Part shown: in pieces, positions 1 to 6,005 of the stretch
How positions within the stretch are numbered: the first letter of the stretch is position 1
How the letters are laid out: the number at the start of each line of letters is the position of its first letter
Source: Planctomycetaceae bacterium
Lineage (GTDB): Bacteria > Planctomycetota > Planctomycetia > Pirellulales > UBA1268
Direction of reading: 5' to 3'
DNA length: 6,502 bases
Assembly (NCBI GenBank): GCA_947464585.1
Contig: CANHYS010000126.1
Coordinates: forward strand, 1-6,502
Translations under genes and position numbers: made by a program
The notes under the pieces: model-generated
Seen by the model: only the letters and a program-made list of their open reading frames with translations
Database searches by the model: none
What the model was told of the DNA's origin: nothing

Positions 1-795
1 GTCGATCTGCATCCGATGCTCTCCTGGCAGCGACTCGCCCAGCATGAGCGTCTTGCTCAGGCCGTCGCGGACGTCCTTGAGGCGAATCGTGAGCGAAGGT
101 TCTCGGGTCGCCGGCACCGTCTCATTGAACTGGGTGAACATGCCCCGGATATGCGATCGCGCCGTCGCTCTCGTGTAGCGGCAGTCGGTCGCTCCTGGCC
201 AGGGGCTGGCGTAGGTCGTGTATGGGGCAGTGCAGGGAGCGCTGTAGGCGCCGCAGGGGAGCGGGCCGCCGGAGCAATAATAATTTGTCGCCGTATAGCC
301 CAGCGGGGTGGTGACGTAGGCGGCATCGCCATCGCTCGGGCATCGCAGCCAGTTCGGTCCCCTCACTGAAGAGTAGAGCACGTTCGACAGCCTGCGGCCC
401 CGGAGCGGCCAACTCGCGGCCGCGACGGCGACATCCTCGAGGGTTTCGCTGGACTGCACGGCGCCCGTCTGGAAGAGCTTCATCTCCTCCATATAGGGCA
501 GGCAGTGATACATCCAACTCCAGCCGGCTGCGGCGGGCTGGCCAGCCCAGTCGATGCCGCCGTGAGGCAGTCGCTTGTTGACCGATTCGTATTGCGCCAC
601 GGCACCGGCCAGTTCGCGGATCGTGTTGGCGCACTTGCTGAGCCGGGCCGTTTCGCGGGCCGCCTGCACGGCCGGGAGCAGCAGCCCGACGAGGATGCCA
701 ATGATGGCGATCACGACGAGTAGTTCAACGAGTGTGAAGCCCGCGGCACGCATCGCCCGCCTGCGGAGAAAGGAAGGCCTGAAGGAAAGGAGCAT
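1..795 (-). CDS. DUF1559 family prepilin-like protein (3' end outside window)
   Basis: The frame is open from 795 to the left edge, giving 265 residues without a stop; the C-terminus is missing. Residues 19-48 carry a type IV prepilin/pseudopilin signal, [20 protein letters not shown], with the expected Gly at the cleavage point and Glu at mature position 5. The helix continues into [10 protein letters not shown], the hallmark of planctomycete DUF1559 (H-X9-DG) proteins. A Cys/Asn segment follows ([19 protein letters not shown]). Near the edge is [17 protein letters not shown], matching the family's DG-T-S-N-T-like block with D244 and G245. The middle has several cysteines (CSGGPLPCG and nearby) that may form disulfides outside the membrane. 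Such proteins are thought to be processed by a prepilin peptidase and displayed by type II secretion or pilus-like machinery, but their role is largely unknown. I chose the ATG at 795 because an AGGGGG motif lies 5 nt upstream; the ATG at 753 would leave a shorter leader more typical of the family. Family assignment is strong, function is not. Confidence 0.93.
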   Translation of the reverse strand, partial: MLLSFRPSFLRRRAMRAAGFTLVELLVVIAIIGILVGLLLPAVQAARETARLSKCANTIRELAGAVAQYESVNKRLPHGGIDWAGQPAAAGWSWMYHCLPYMEEMKLFQTGAVQSSETLEDVAVAAASWPLRGRRLSNVLYSSVRGPNWLRCPSDGDAAYVTTPLGYTATNYYCSGGPLPCGAYSAPCTAPYTTYASPWPGATDCRYTRATARSHIRGMFTQFNETVPATREPSLTIRLKDVRDGLSKTLMLGESLPGEHRMQID

Positions 796-800
796 GGCAA

Positions 801-806
801 CCCCCT
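801..806 (-). promoter_or_regulatory. Ribosome binding site for the DUF1559 gene
   Basis: The minus strand reads AGGGGG followed by TTGCC and then ATG. It differs from AGGAGG by one base and has 5-nt spacing, which supports the start at 795. The competing in-frame ATG at 753 has AGGCGG only 3 nt upstream, a poorer placement. Confidence 0.5.
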
Positions 807-876
807 GGAATCGTGAATGAGCAAAATGAAGAGATATCTGGAGCATCGGGTGGCGGGGCACGCACGATTGAATGAA

Positions 877-887
877 AGAACAGTTCT
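877..887. promoter_or_regulatory. Short palindrome AGAACAGTTCT, possible operator
   Basis: A perfect inverted repeat (AGAAC, one base, GTTCT) lies between the predicted promoter at 905-933 and the DUF1559 start, about 11-21 nt after the expected transcription start. Its position would suit a repressor site. It is short, only one copy is visible, and an 11-bp palindrome can occur by chance, so this is a weak call. Confidence 0.2.
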
Positions 888-904
888 CCCGCCGCCCGCC
901 GAAT

Positions 905-933
905 ATTCTTCCCAAACTGCCCTGACACGTCAA
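905..933 (-). promoter_or_regulatory. Putative sigma70-type promoter of the DUF1559 gene
   Basis: On the minus strand TTGACG (928-933, five of six matches to TTGACA) is followed after exactly 17 bp by AAGAAT (905-910, four of six matches to TATAAT). GAATAT, two bases further downstream, is an alternative -10. Transcription would start near 898 and give a leader of about 100 nt before the ATG at 795. The stretch is less GC-rich than its surroundings and lies in the only spacer upstream of this gene. Planctomycete promoters are poorly characterised, so the call rests on the general bacterial consensus. Confidence 0.45.
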
Positions 934-988
934 GCGAACAGTCGGGCAAGGTGCGGGACGGCGCATCTGCCCGGTTCTGCACGGTTTC

Positions 989-1010
989 GGCGGTCGCCGC
1001 CCGTCCGCCG
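989..1010 (-). terminator. GC-rich hairpin after the multidomain gene, possible terminator
   Basis: Just downstream of the stop codon at 1019-1021 the minus strand can fold either as GGCGG-CGA-CCGCC (989-1001) or as CGGCGG paired with CCGCCG (988-993 with 1005-1010). The location suits a transcript end, but no T-run follows, so it is not a classic intrinsic terminator. It could equally be ordinary GC-rich sequence. Confidence 0.22.
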
Positions 1011-1018
1011 ACAGCCAG

Positions 1019-3520
1019 CTAGAGCTTGGGGTCAATCCGGAGCGTGCCGCTACCGGACCGCTGGCGGATCTCCTGGCCGGCGGCCTGCACGATCACATCG
1101 CAGGCGAGACCCTTGACCGCTCCCATCAACGCCTCATCGCTGGCTTCGATCTCAAAGGCCAGTTCCGTGGAATCCTTCGTGATGACCGGCAGCGGTTCGA
1201 CGACGTTCACCCCCTTGGGCAGGCCGACGAGTTTTACTGTCGCAGTGCCGTCAAACGGGCTCTTCTGTTGCACGCTCCAGGTGAATCGCTTCCGCTCCCC
1301 GCGGCGGACGCTCTCCGGTTGGCTGGCGAGCGACACGAACGGCTCGGCGACGACGATGCTCGAGATGTCGCTCGACACCCGCACGCGGCCGGCGCCGAGA
1401 TACCAGCCGGGCTCGTAGCCCTGTGTGGTCGATGCCGTGATCACCAGTGGTCGGCTTCCCAGAGGGGCATTCGCTGCGGCGGAGATCCGCAGGACGGCCT
1501 CGGTCTGTCCGGGCTCGAACACCCCCTGCGGCTCCGGCGAGAGTCCCGCGGGCACCCAGCCGAGTTGGAACTCCACCGGGTCGTCGAAGCCTTTCCGCCG
1601 CACGAGCTTCACCGGGATGGAGAGTTCACCACCGCGGACAAGCGGCGCCGTCGGGGGCGTGACGTCGATCGAGAAGGGGGCCGGATCGGTGACCGCCGTC
1701 ATAAAGCGGTCGAGCCGCACGGTCCGCCAGGCATCGCCGCCGGAGTGATTACAGAACGGCAGGTTCTGCTGGCAGCGGCTCACGATGGTCTGCGATTGAT
1801 CCACTGGTTTGGCCTCGAGCGTGATCACGCCGCTGCCGCACGGCGCCGTGGCGTCGGCTACGAACTGCACCGGCCAGACCGTCTGCCCCGCCGGCACCGG
1901 CGGCGACACCAGCCGGACCCCGTCGGGCAGCCCGTGGGCCACGAGTTCGAGGTCGCCAGTGAACCGGCTGCCCTGGCCTGGCGGCAGGCTCACGTTCACC
2001 GTCCAGCGGCCGCCCTGCGGCACGGCCAGGCCGCTCGTGCGGACACATTCATGCCAGTAGAAGGCTGTGCTCGCGAGGACGAGGTTGACCGCGTCGGCGG
2101 GCGGTTCGATCTCGACGCGGTAGACCGACAGCGGCGAGCCGGAATCCGAGGCATCGGTGATCTCCAGGAGATAGTCGCCGTCGGTCTTCGGCTCCCAGAT
2201 CACCGACGGGTCGAGCGTGTCCTTGAGCGTGGAGCCGCCGTGGGCGGTGATGCCGAAGATGTCGCGATCAACGAGAGTGGCGTCGTCGGCCTGCAGTTCC
2301 ACCGGTGCGGGCGTGTCCCCGGGAGTGACCGGCCGGATGCGGATCGCGGCATCCAGAGGAGAGCCGAGGGTGGCGGCGAAGACACGCAGCCGCAAGCGAT
2401 CCCCCTTCTTCGCCGACACACGGTAGGTGTCGACATCGCCGGACTTTTCGATGATGCCATTGATCGCGACGGGCAGGCTCTCGATGCGGGTCTCCGCGGC
2501 GGCGGTGTCTTCGAGCAGATTGGGGAAGGGACTCGACCGCAGCAGGAGCGGCGAGGGCGCGTCGCCGAAATATTCGAACACGCCGGTCTCCGCGGGCACC
2601 GCGATCGTTTCGTCGCGGTCGCCCAGCGGATCCCCGAGCAGCTTGACCACCAGGGCACTGCCCGCCGTGCCGCCTGATGGGTAAGCAGCCAGCGGCCGGC
2701 TGTTGGTGCCGATGTGGATGCAGTAGGCGACCTCACGAGGGATGAACACGGAGCGGCGGACCTCCACGAACGCGAATCCATCACGGGGCAGCCTCACCGC
2801 GGCCACCGGATCCTGCACGTGCAGGGGCGAGTCGTCGCTGGCGGCCAGTTCGCGGCCTGCGTCGTCGAGGATGCGGACGCCGAGGTCGTATTCGGTGTCG
2901 CCGTAGCGAATGTCGGCGATGCGAACCGCGTCGACCTCGACGGCGAGCCGCTGGCCCGCGACGGCGGGCACTTTGTAGAGATCGACGTCACCGCGTTCGC
3001 CGCCACCCAGCCGGCCGCGGACCGTGACGTTGGCCGCGACGCTTGCTGCCGTGTCGATGGTGTCGTTCGCGTTCGCTGTCTGCTCGTTCTCGTCGACGAC
3101 GGGAAATGGCGTGACGTGGAACGTCGACACGGTCGAAAGTTCCCTCGCGGTGCGGACGCGGAAGGGATGCTCGCCCAGCGGGCAGTCGGCCGCGATCTCA
3201 AACCGGCATGTGAGCCGGCTGTCATGCGTCGCAGGCGAGCGGTCGCGGCCATCACCGGGAATGGTGACGGTCTCGAAGACCGGTTTGCTGGCGCGGATTC
3301 CCGGGCGGTAGAAGATCACCTCCTGCGGCTCTTCGAGACAGTTGCCCGTCATCGTCACCTCGACCATCGTGCCGCGCTGGCCGCAGCGGGGGGCAACGCC
3401 GGCGATGTGATAGGCGTAGACGATCTCGCTGGCGTGCGAGATGGACGCGGCGAGCGAGAGGCAGAGGCCGACAGCCACGCGGAGCACGATCGCGGATCGC
3501 GGAAGCGTGATGACGGGCAT
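1019..3520 (-). CDS. Secreted multidomain protein with TIG-like, PPC-like and Ig-like modules
   Basis: The product is 833 residues from the ATG at 3520. Residues 1-30 form a Sec signal peptide: a short basic start, the hydrophobic stretch [15 protein letters not shown], and a likely cut after SHA. Residues about 38-75 ([21 protein letters not shown]) resemble the TIG-like opening of many planctomycete surface proteins, and a second similar piece ([20 protein letters not shown]) lies near 280-300. Two PPC-like beta domains follow the pattern G-DVD-Y-V-A--G--L-V: one at about 164-256 ([20 protein letters not shown]) and one at about 358-470 ([20 protein letters not shown]). The C-terminal half (about 500-830) is beta-rich, with repeated Ig-like or NEW3-like phrases such as GLPDGV, VPAGLSP and GLPKGV. 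I see no catalytic motif or C-terminal anchor. The likely role is extracellular or periplasmic binding or structure. It follows the Tat-isomerase gene, probably in one transcript. An in-frame GTG at 3580 would add 20 residues and overlap the upstream stop by 4 bp; I prefer 3520 because the signal peptide begins there, although only a weak GAG lies upstream. Confidence 0.85.
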   Translation of the reverse strand: MPVITLPRSAIVLRVAVGLCLSLAASISHASEIVYAYHIAGVAPRCGQRGTMVEVTMTGNCLEEPQEVIFYRPGIRASKPVFETVTIPGDGRDRSPATHDSRLTCRFEIAADCPLGEHPFRVRTARELSTVSTFHVTPFPVVDENEQTANANDTIDTAASVAANVTVRGRLGGGERGDVDLYKVPAVAGQRLAVEVDAVRIADIRYGDTEYDLGVRILDDAGRELAASDDSPLHVQDPVAAVRLPRDGFAFVEVRRSVFIPREVAYCIHIGTNSRPLAAYPSGGTAGSALVVKLLGDPLGDRDETIAVPAETGVFEYFGDAPSPLLLRSSPFPNLLEDTAAAETRIESLPVAINGIIEKSGDVDTYRVSAKKGDRLRLRVFAATLGSPLDAAIRIRPVTPGDTPAPVELQADDATLVDRDIFGITAHGGSTLKDTLDPSVIWEPKTDGDYLLEITDASDSGSPLSVYRVEIEPPADAVNLVLASTAFYWHECVRTSGLAVPQGGRWTVNVSLPPGQGSRFTGDLELVAHGLPDGVRLVSPPVPAGQTVWPVQFVADATAPCGSGVITLEAKPVDQSQTIVSRCQQNLPFCNHSGGDAWRTVRLDRFMTAVTDPAPFSIDVTPPTAPLVRGGELSIPVKLVRRKGFDDPVEFQLGWVPAGLSPEPQGVFEPGQTEAVLRISAAANAPLGSRPLVITASTTQGYEPGWYLGAGRVRVSSDISSIVVAEPFVSLASQPESVRRGERKRFTWSVQQKSPFDGTATVKLVGLPKGVNVVEPLPVITKDSTELAFEIEASDEALMGAVKGLACDVIVQAAGQEIRQRSGSGTLRIDPKL

Positions 3521-3576
3521 GAGGTTTCTCGTTGCAGGAGGCCGTTGTCGCCGGTGACGCCAGGTGTGTGCGGCGG

Positions 3577-4608
3577 TCACGCCGGCGTGTAGACCTTGCG
3601 GCCGAGCATGCGGTCCATTGAGTCGCTCGTCTGGAAGACCAGCGCCTCAGGGTAGTGCTCGTAGGGATGGAAGTATTCGAACGTCAGGTAGCCGTCGTAG
3701 CCGACCGTCGAAAGCGCCTGCATCACCGCGGGCCAGTTGGTCGTGCCGTCGAGCAGTGGGCGGAACGACTCAAGCGACGTGTCGGTGCCCTTCTTGGTGA
3801 ACTCCTTGAGATGAACGTTGGCGATCCGTTTCCCCAGGATCGGAATCCAGTGCTCCGGATACTGGTACATCATGATGTTGCCGGTGTCGAAGTGCACCCG
3901 CACATGCTCGCTGCCGAAGCCGTCGACGAAATCGACCATCTCCTGCGGTGACAAGAGGAAGCCGTTGAAGAAGATATTTTCCATGTTCAGCGTCACGCCC
4001 GCCTTCTCGGCGGCGGGGATCATCCGGCTGACGGCGTCTTTGGCCCGCGTGAGGCAGACGTCGTTGGGCACCGGCTCGTGATCGGTCCGCCACGGGATAC
4101 AGACCGCTCCCGGCACCACGAGCACGTTGCGGGTGCCGAGATCCCTGGCGCATTCGACGATCTTGCCGGCCAGTTCGAATCCCCGCTGCCGCTTGGCGGG
4201 ATCGTTGCTGGTCAGCGGGTAGGGCCAGAAGAGGAATGAGCAGAGCCCGCTGATCGCGATGCCGATCCGGTCGGCCATCCGGCGGATCTCCTGAAAGTGA
4301 GCCGTGGCATGTTTTGGAGAGAGGTCGCTCTCGAGGTCGTAGTTGAGTTCGACCCCCTCGAAGCCCGCCTCCTTGGCCAGTCGCAGGCACTGCTCGAGCG
4401 TCATCTTCGCGGGGTAGGGCATCGCCCAGAGGTTCAGCGACTTGCGGAAGGGATATCGCGGAGCGGGAGTCGCTGCGTCGCGGGTCGAGTCGGCGGTCTG
4501 CGCAGCGACGGCCGAGGCGGCGACGGACGACAGGGCGGCCACGCCTGCGCTGGCACCGAGGATGCCGCGCCTGGAGAGGACGACAGAGGGATCGAATGGG
4601 CTTGTCAT
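3577..4608 (-). CDS. Tat-exported sugar phosphate isomerase/epimerase family protein (xylose isomerase-like TIM barrel)
   Basis: The product is 343 residues. The N-terminus has a twin-arginine signal, LSRRGILGASAGVAALSS, ending near AVAAQ (about residue 36), so it is probably exported folded with its metal bound. The remainder fits the AP-endonuclease-2/xylose isomerase-like TIM barrel: LEQCLRLAKEAGFEGVELN early (E87), NMEN (E210), HFDTGN (D241), NVHLKEF (H266) and LTFEYF (E311). These acidic and His residues at strand ends match the usual divalent-metal site of the family. Relatives interconvert keto and aldo sugars or epimerise them, but the substrate cannot be read from sequence, and exported planctomycete members are mostly uncharacterised. 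The start is supported by GGAA 6 nt upstream of the ATG. It is the first gene of a likely two-gene unit with the secreted multidomain protein. Fold and export signal are confident; the reaction is not. Confidence 0.9.
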   Translation of the reverse strand: MTSPFDPSVVLSRRGILGASAGVAALSSVAASAVAAQTADSTRDAATPAPRYPFRKSLNLWAMPYPAKMTLEQCLRLAKEAGFEGVELNYDLESDLSPKHATAHFQEIRRMADRIGIAISGLCSFLFWPYPLTSNDPAKRQRGFELAGKIVECARDLGTRNVLVVPGAVCIPWRTDHEPVPNDVCLTRAKDAVSRMIPAAEKAGVTLNMENIFFNGFLLSPQEMVDFVDGFGSEHVRVHFDTGNIMMYQYPEHWIPILGKRIANVHLKEFTKKGTDTSLESFRPLLDGTTNWPAVMQALSTVGYDGYLTFEYFHPYEHYPEALVFQTSDSMDRMLGRKVYTPA

Positions 4609-4895
4609 CAGTGGTTCCAGGTGAGGCGTGGGGGAGATGCTCTCGGTTCAACCCCGCGGCATTGTAGCCAGTGCCGCGGACGTCGCCCCAGCCGGCCGAT
4701 CCCGAGGGCAGGTGTTCCGCATTCGCCAGCACCAGCGAGCCGATGGGCAAGGCGATCGATGCCAAGGGCATGATGGGCCGGCTCAATACTGAGGTGTCGG
4801 GCAAGCGATTCGTCGGTAAGCTTGGTGGCCGCGCCCATCAAAATGCCCAGTGATCTCCTGCCCTCTGGTTCCCCAACGCCCCATATGGACGACAT
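4609..4895. other. Divergent intergenic region between the isomerase and dehydrogenase genes
   Basis: This 287-bp spacer must hold promoters for both divergent genes. Two small frames cross it: a plus frame at 4671-4853 and a minus frame at 4608-4895. Neither has a recognisable motif or credible ribosome site, so I treat them as chance. Toward the isomerase there is one -10-like TACAAT (4661-4666, minus). Toward the dehydrogenase I find no convincing -35/-10 pair. No riboswitch or RNA gene is recognisable. Confidence 0.6.
4661..4666 (-). promoter_or_regulatory. Possible -10 element of the Tat-isomerase gene
   Basis: The minus strand reads TACAAT, five of six matches to TATAAT, about 53 nt upstream of the ATG at 4608. 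That would give a leader of roughly 45 nt. The region 16-18 bp further upstream is G-rich and has no recognisable -35 box, so the site is only suggestive. Confidence 0.28.
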
Positions 4896-4898
4896 ATG
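4882..4898. repeat. Paired CATATG motif overlapping the dehydrogenase start codon
   Basis: CATATG occurs twice with a 5-bp spacer (CATATGGACGACATATG). Because CATATG is self-complementary, the pair is both a direct and an inverted repeat. The second copy contains the start ATG of the dehydrogenase (4896-4898), and the GGA between the copies is the only Shine-Dalgarno-like element, 6 nt before that ATG. The first copy opens a mini-ORF, ATG GAC GAC ATA TGA, at 4885-4899 whose stop overlaps the real start. Confidence 0.5.
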
Positions 4899-5939
4899 AT
4901 CTCCTCGAAAGCCTACGCCGCCGTTTCAGCCAGCAAGCCACTGCAGCCGTTTCGACTCGATCGTCGGGATCCCCGACCTGACGACATCGTCATCGAGATA
5001 GCTTATTGCGGCATCTGCCACTCCGACATCCACACCGCGCGGGCCGAGTGGGGGCCGACCGCCTATCCGTGCGTGCCGGGTCATGAAATCGTCGGGAAGG
5101 TCATCGCGACGGGAAAAAAGGTTCGTGGCTTCAAGGTTGGCGACCTCGCGGGCGTCGGCTGTCTGGTCGATTCCTGCGGCACGTGCAAGCCATGCCGGGC
5201 CCACGAAGAGCAGTTCTGCCAGAAACACATTTCATTCACGTACAACAGCACCGAGCTGGATGGAAAGACGCCCACGCAGGGCGGCTACTCCACCCACATC
5301 GTCGTCAGGGAGAAATACGCCCTGCGGATCAAGAAGGGCGCCCCGCTCGCCCGTGTCGCACCGCTCTTGTGTGCCGGCATCACCACGTATTCGCCCCTCA
5401 AGCGATACAAGATCGGCAAGGGAAGCCGCGTGGGCGTGGTGGGGATCGGCGGCCTCGGCCACATGGCGGTGAAGATCGCGCGGGCGATGGGGGCGCACGT
5501 CACGGTCTTCAGCCGGTCGCCCGGCAAGGAACGTGATGCCAAGAAACTCGGCGCGAGTGCCTTCGTGCTCAGCACGAAGCCGGCGAACTTCGAGCCGCTG
5601 ACGGGCACGCTCGACTTCATCATCGACACGGTGTCGGCCAGGCACGACTTCACGCCGTATCTTAACACGCTCAAGAACGACGCCACGATGGTGCTCGTCG
5701 GCGCATCCCCCGATCCAAGCGAGGTGCTGGCATCCTCGCTCATCATGGGCCGCAAGCGACTGGCAGGATCGCTGATCGGTGGCGTGGCGGAGACGCAGGA
5801 AATGCTCGACTTCTGCTTTCGCAAGAAGATTTATTGCGACATCGAGCTGATCCCGGCGGCAAAGATCAACGAAGCCTACGAGCGGACGATCAAGGCCGAC
5901 GTGAAGTATCGCTTCGTGATCGACGCTGCGAGCTACTGA
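4896..5939 (+). CDS. Zinc-dependent NAD(P)-dependent alcohol dehydrogenase, YahK/cinnamyl alcohol dehydrogenase type
   Basis: The product is 347 residues, full length for this medium-chain dehydrogenase group. The catalytic zinc site is complete: C41 in GICHSDIH, H63 and E64 in PGHEIVGKV, and C159 in LLCAGITTYSPL. The structural zinc lobe is present as C94, C97, C100 and C108 (SCGTCKPC...FC). The Rossmann fold has GIGGLGHMAVKIARAMGA (183-200), followed by the strand VTVFSRS. A Ser-Arg-Ser here instead of an acidic residue is typical of members that prefer NADPH. Relatives reversibly reduce a broad range of aldehydes to alcohols in the cytoplasm, often for detoxification. The start agrees with the family's usual N-terminus (K-A-Y-A-A), although the ribosome site is weak. 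It is the only plus-strand gene here, divergent from the Tat-isomerase and convergent with the second isomerase, so it is probably transcribed alone. Natural substrate unknown. Confidence 0.95.
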   Translation: MISSKAYAAVSASKPLQPFRLDRRDPRPDDIVIEIAYCGICHSDIHTARAEWGPTAYPCVPGHEIVGKVIATGKKVRGFKVGDLAGVGCLVDSCGTCKPCRAHEEQFCQKHISFTYNSTELDGKTPTQGGYSTHIVVREKYALRIKKGAPLARVAPLLCAGITTYSPLKRYKIGKGSRVGVVGIGGLGHMAVKIARAMGAHVTVFSRSPGKERDAKKLGASAFVLSTKPANFEPLTGTLDFIIDTVSARHDFTPYLNTLKNDATMVLVGASPDPSEVLASSLIMGRKRLAGSLIGGVAETQEMLDFCFRKKIYCDIELIPAAKINEAYERTIKADVKYRFVIDAASY

Positions 5940-5952
5940 TCCGACTGATCCG
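5935..5952 (+). repeat. Tandem 9-bp repeat across the dehydrogenase stop codon
   Basis: ACTGATCCG is present twice back to back (5935-5943 and 5944-5952). The first copy contains the TGA stop (5937-5939), and the second places a TGA nine bases later in the same frame. It looks like a small local duplication at the gene end and offers a backup stop; no function is implied. Confidence 0.6.
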
Positions 5953-5977
5953 AAAAGGGTCGCAACTGGCTTCAGGT

Positions 5978-6005
5978 CCACGCCTCACGGTTCACGCGTC
6001 ACGCT
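5978..6005. repeat. Heptamer tandem repeat (TCACGNN) at the convergent gene ends
   Basis: Four consecutive 7-nt units read CCACGCC, TCACGGT, TCACGCG and TCACGCT. The last three share TCACG exactly. The array fills most of the right half of the convergent spacer and runs into the stop codon of the second isomerase (5999-6001). It resembles short heptameric tandem repeats found between genes in some bacteria. Its role here is unknown. Confidence 0.5.

Noticed and set aside
725..982. Minus-strand frame of 85 codons covering the DUF1559 promoter region
   Set aside because: It is out of frame with the DUF1559 gene and overlaps the prepilin segment, which is the real coding frame. No motif is visible.
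1268..2677. Plus-strand open frame of 469 codons antisense to the multidomain gene
   Set aside because: Its translation is low-complexity, rich in Arg, His, Gly and Asp with no domain motif. The opposite strand encodes a coherent secreted protein. Long antisense frames are common in GC-rich genes.
2714..3592. Plus-strand open frame of 292 codons antisense to the N-terminal half of the multidomain gene
   Set aside because: It has the same shadow composition and no recognisable motif or ribosome site.
3770..4804. Minus-strand frame of 344 codons overlapping the Tat-isomerase gene in another frame
   Set aside because: The product is Arg-rich without motifs, while the other frame has a Tat signal and all metal-site residues. 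I also considered a frameshifted N-terminal extension of the isomerase, but the start at 4608 is already complete with a good ribosome site.
4822..4844. TTGGTG and CAAAAT as a dehydrogenase promoter
   Set aside because: The spacing is only 11 bp and both boxes are poor matches.
4671..4853. Sixty-codon plus-strand frame in the divergent spacer as a small gene
   Set aside because: No Shine-Dalgarno element, no family resemblance, and a length expected by chance in GC-rich sequence.
5232..5981. Minus-strand frame of 249 codons antisense to the dehydrogenase
   Set aside because: The plus strand has every zinc and cofactor motif of the dehydrogenase; the antisense product has none.
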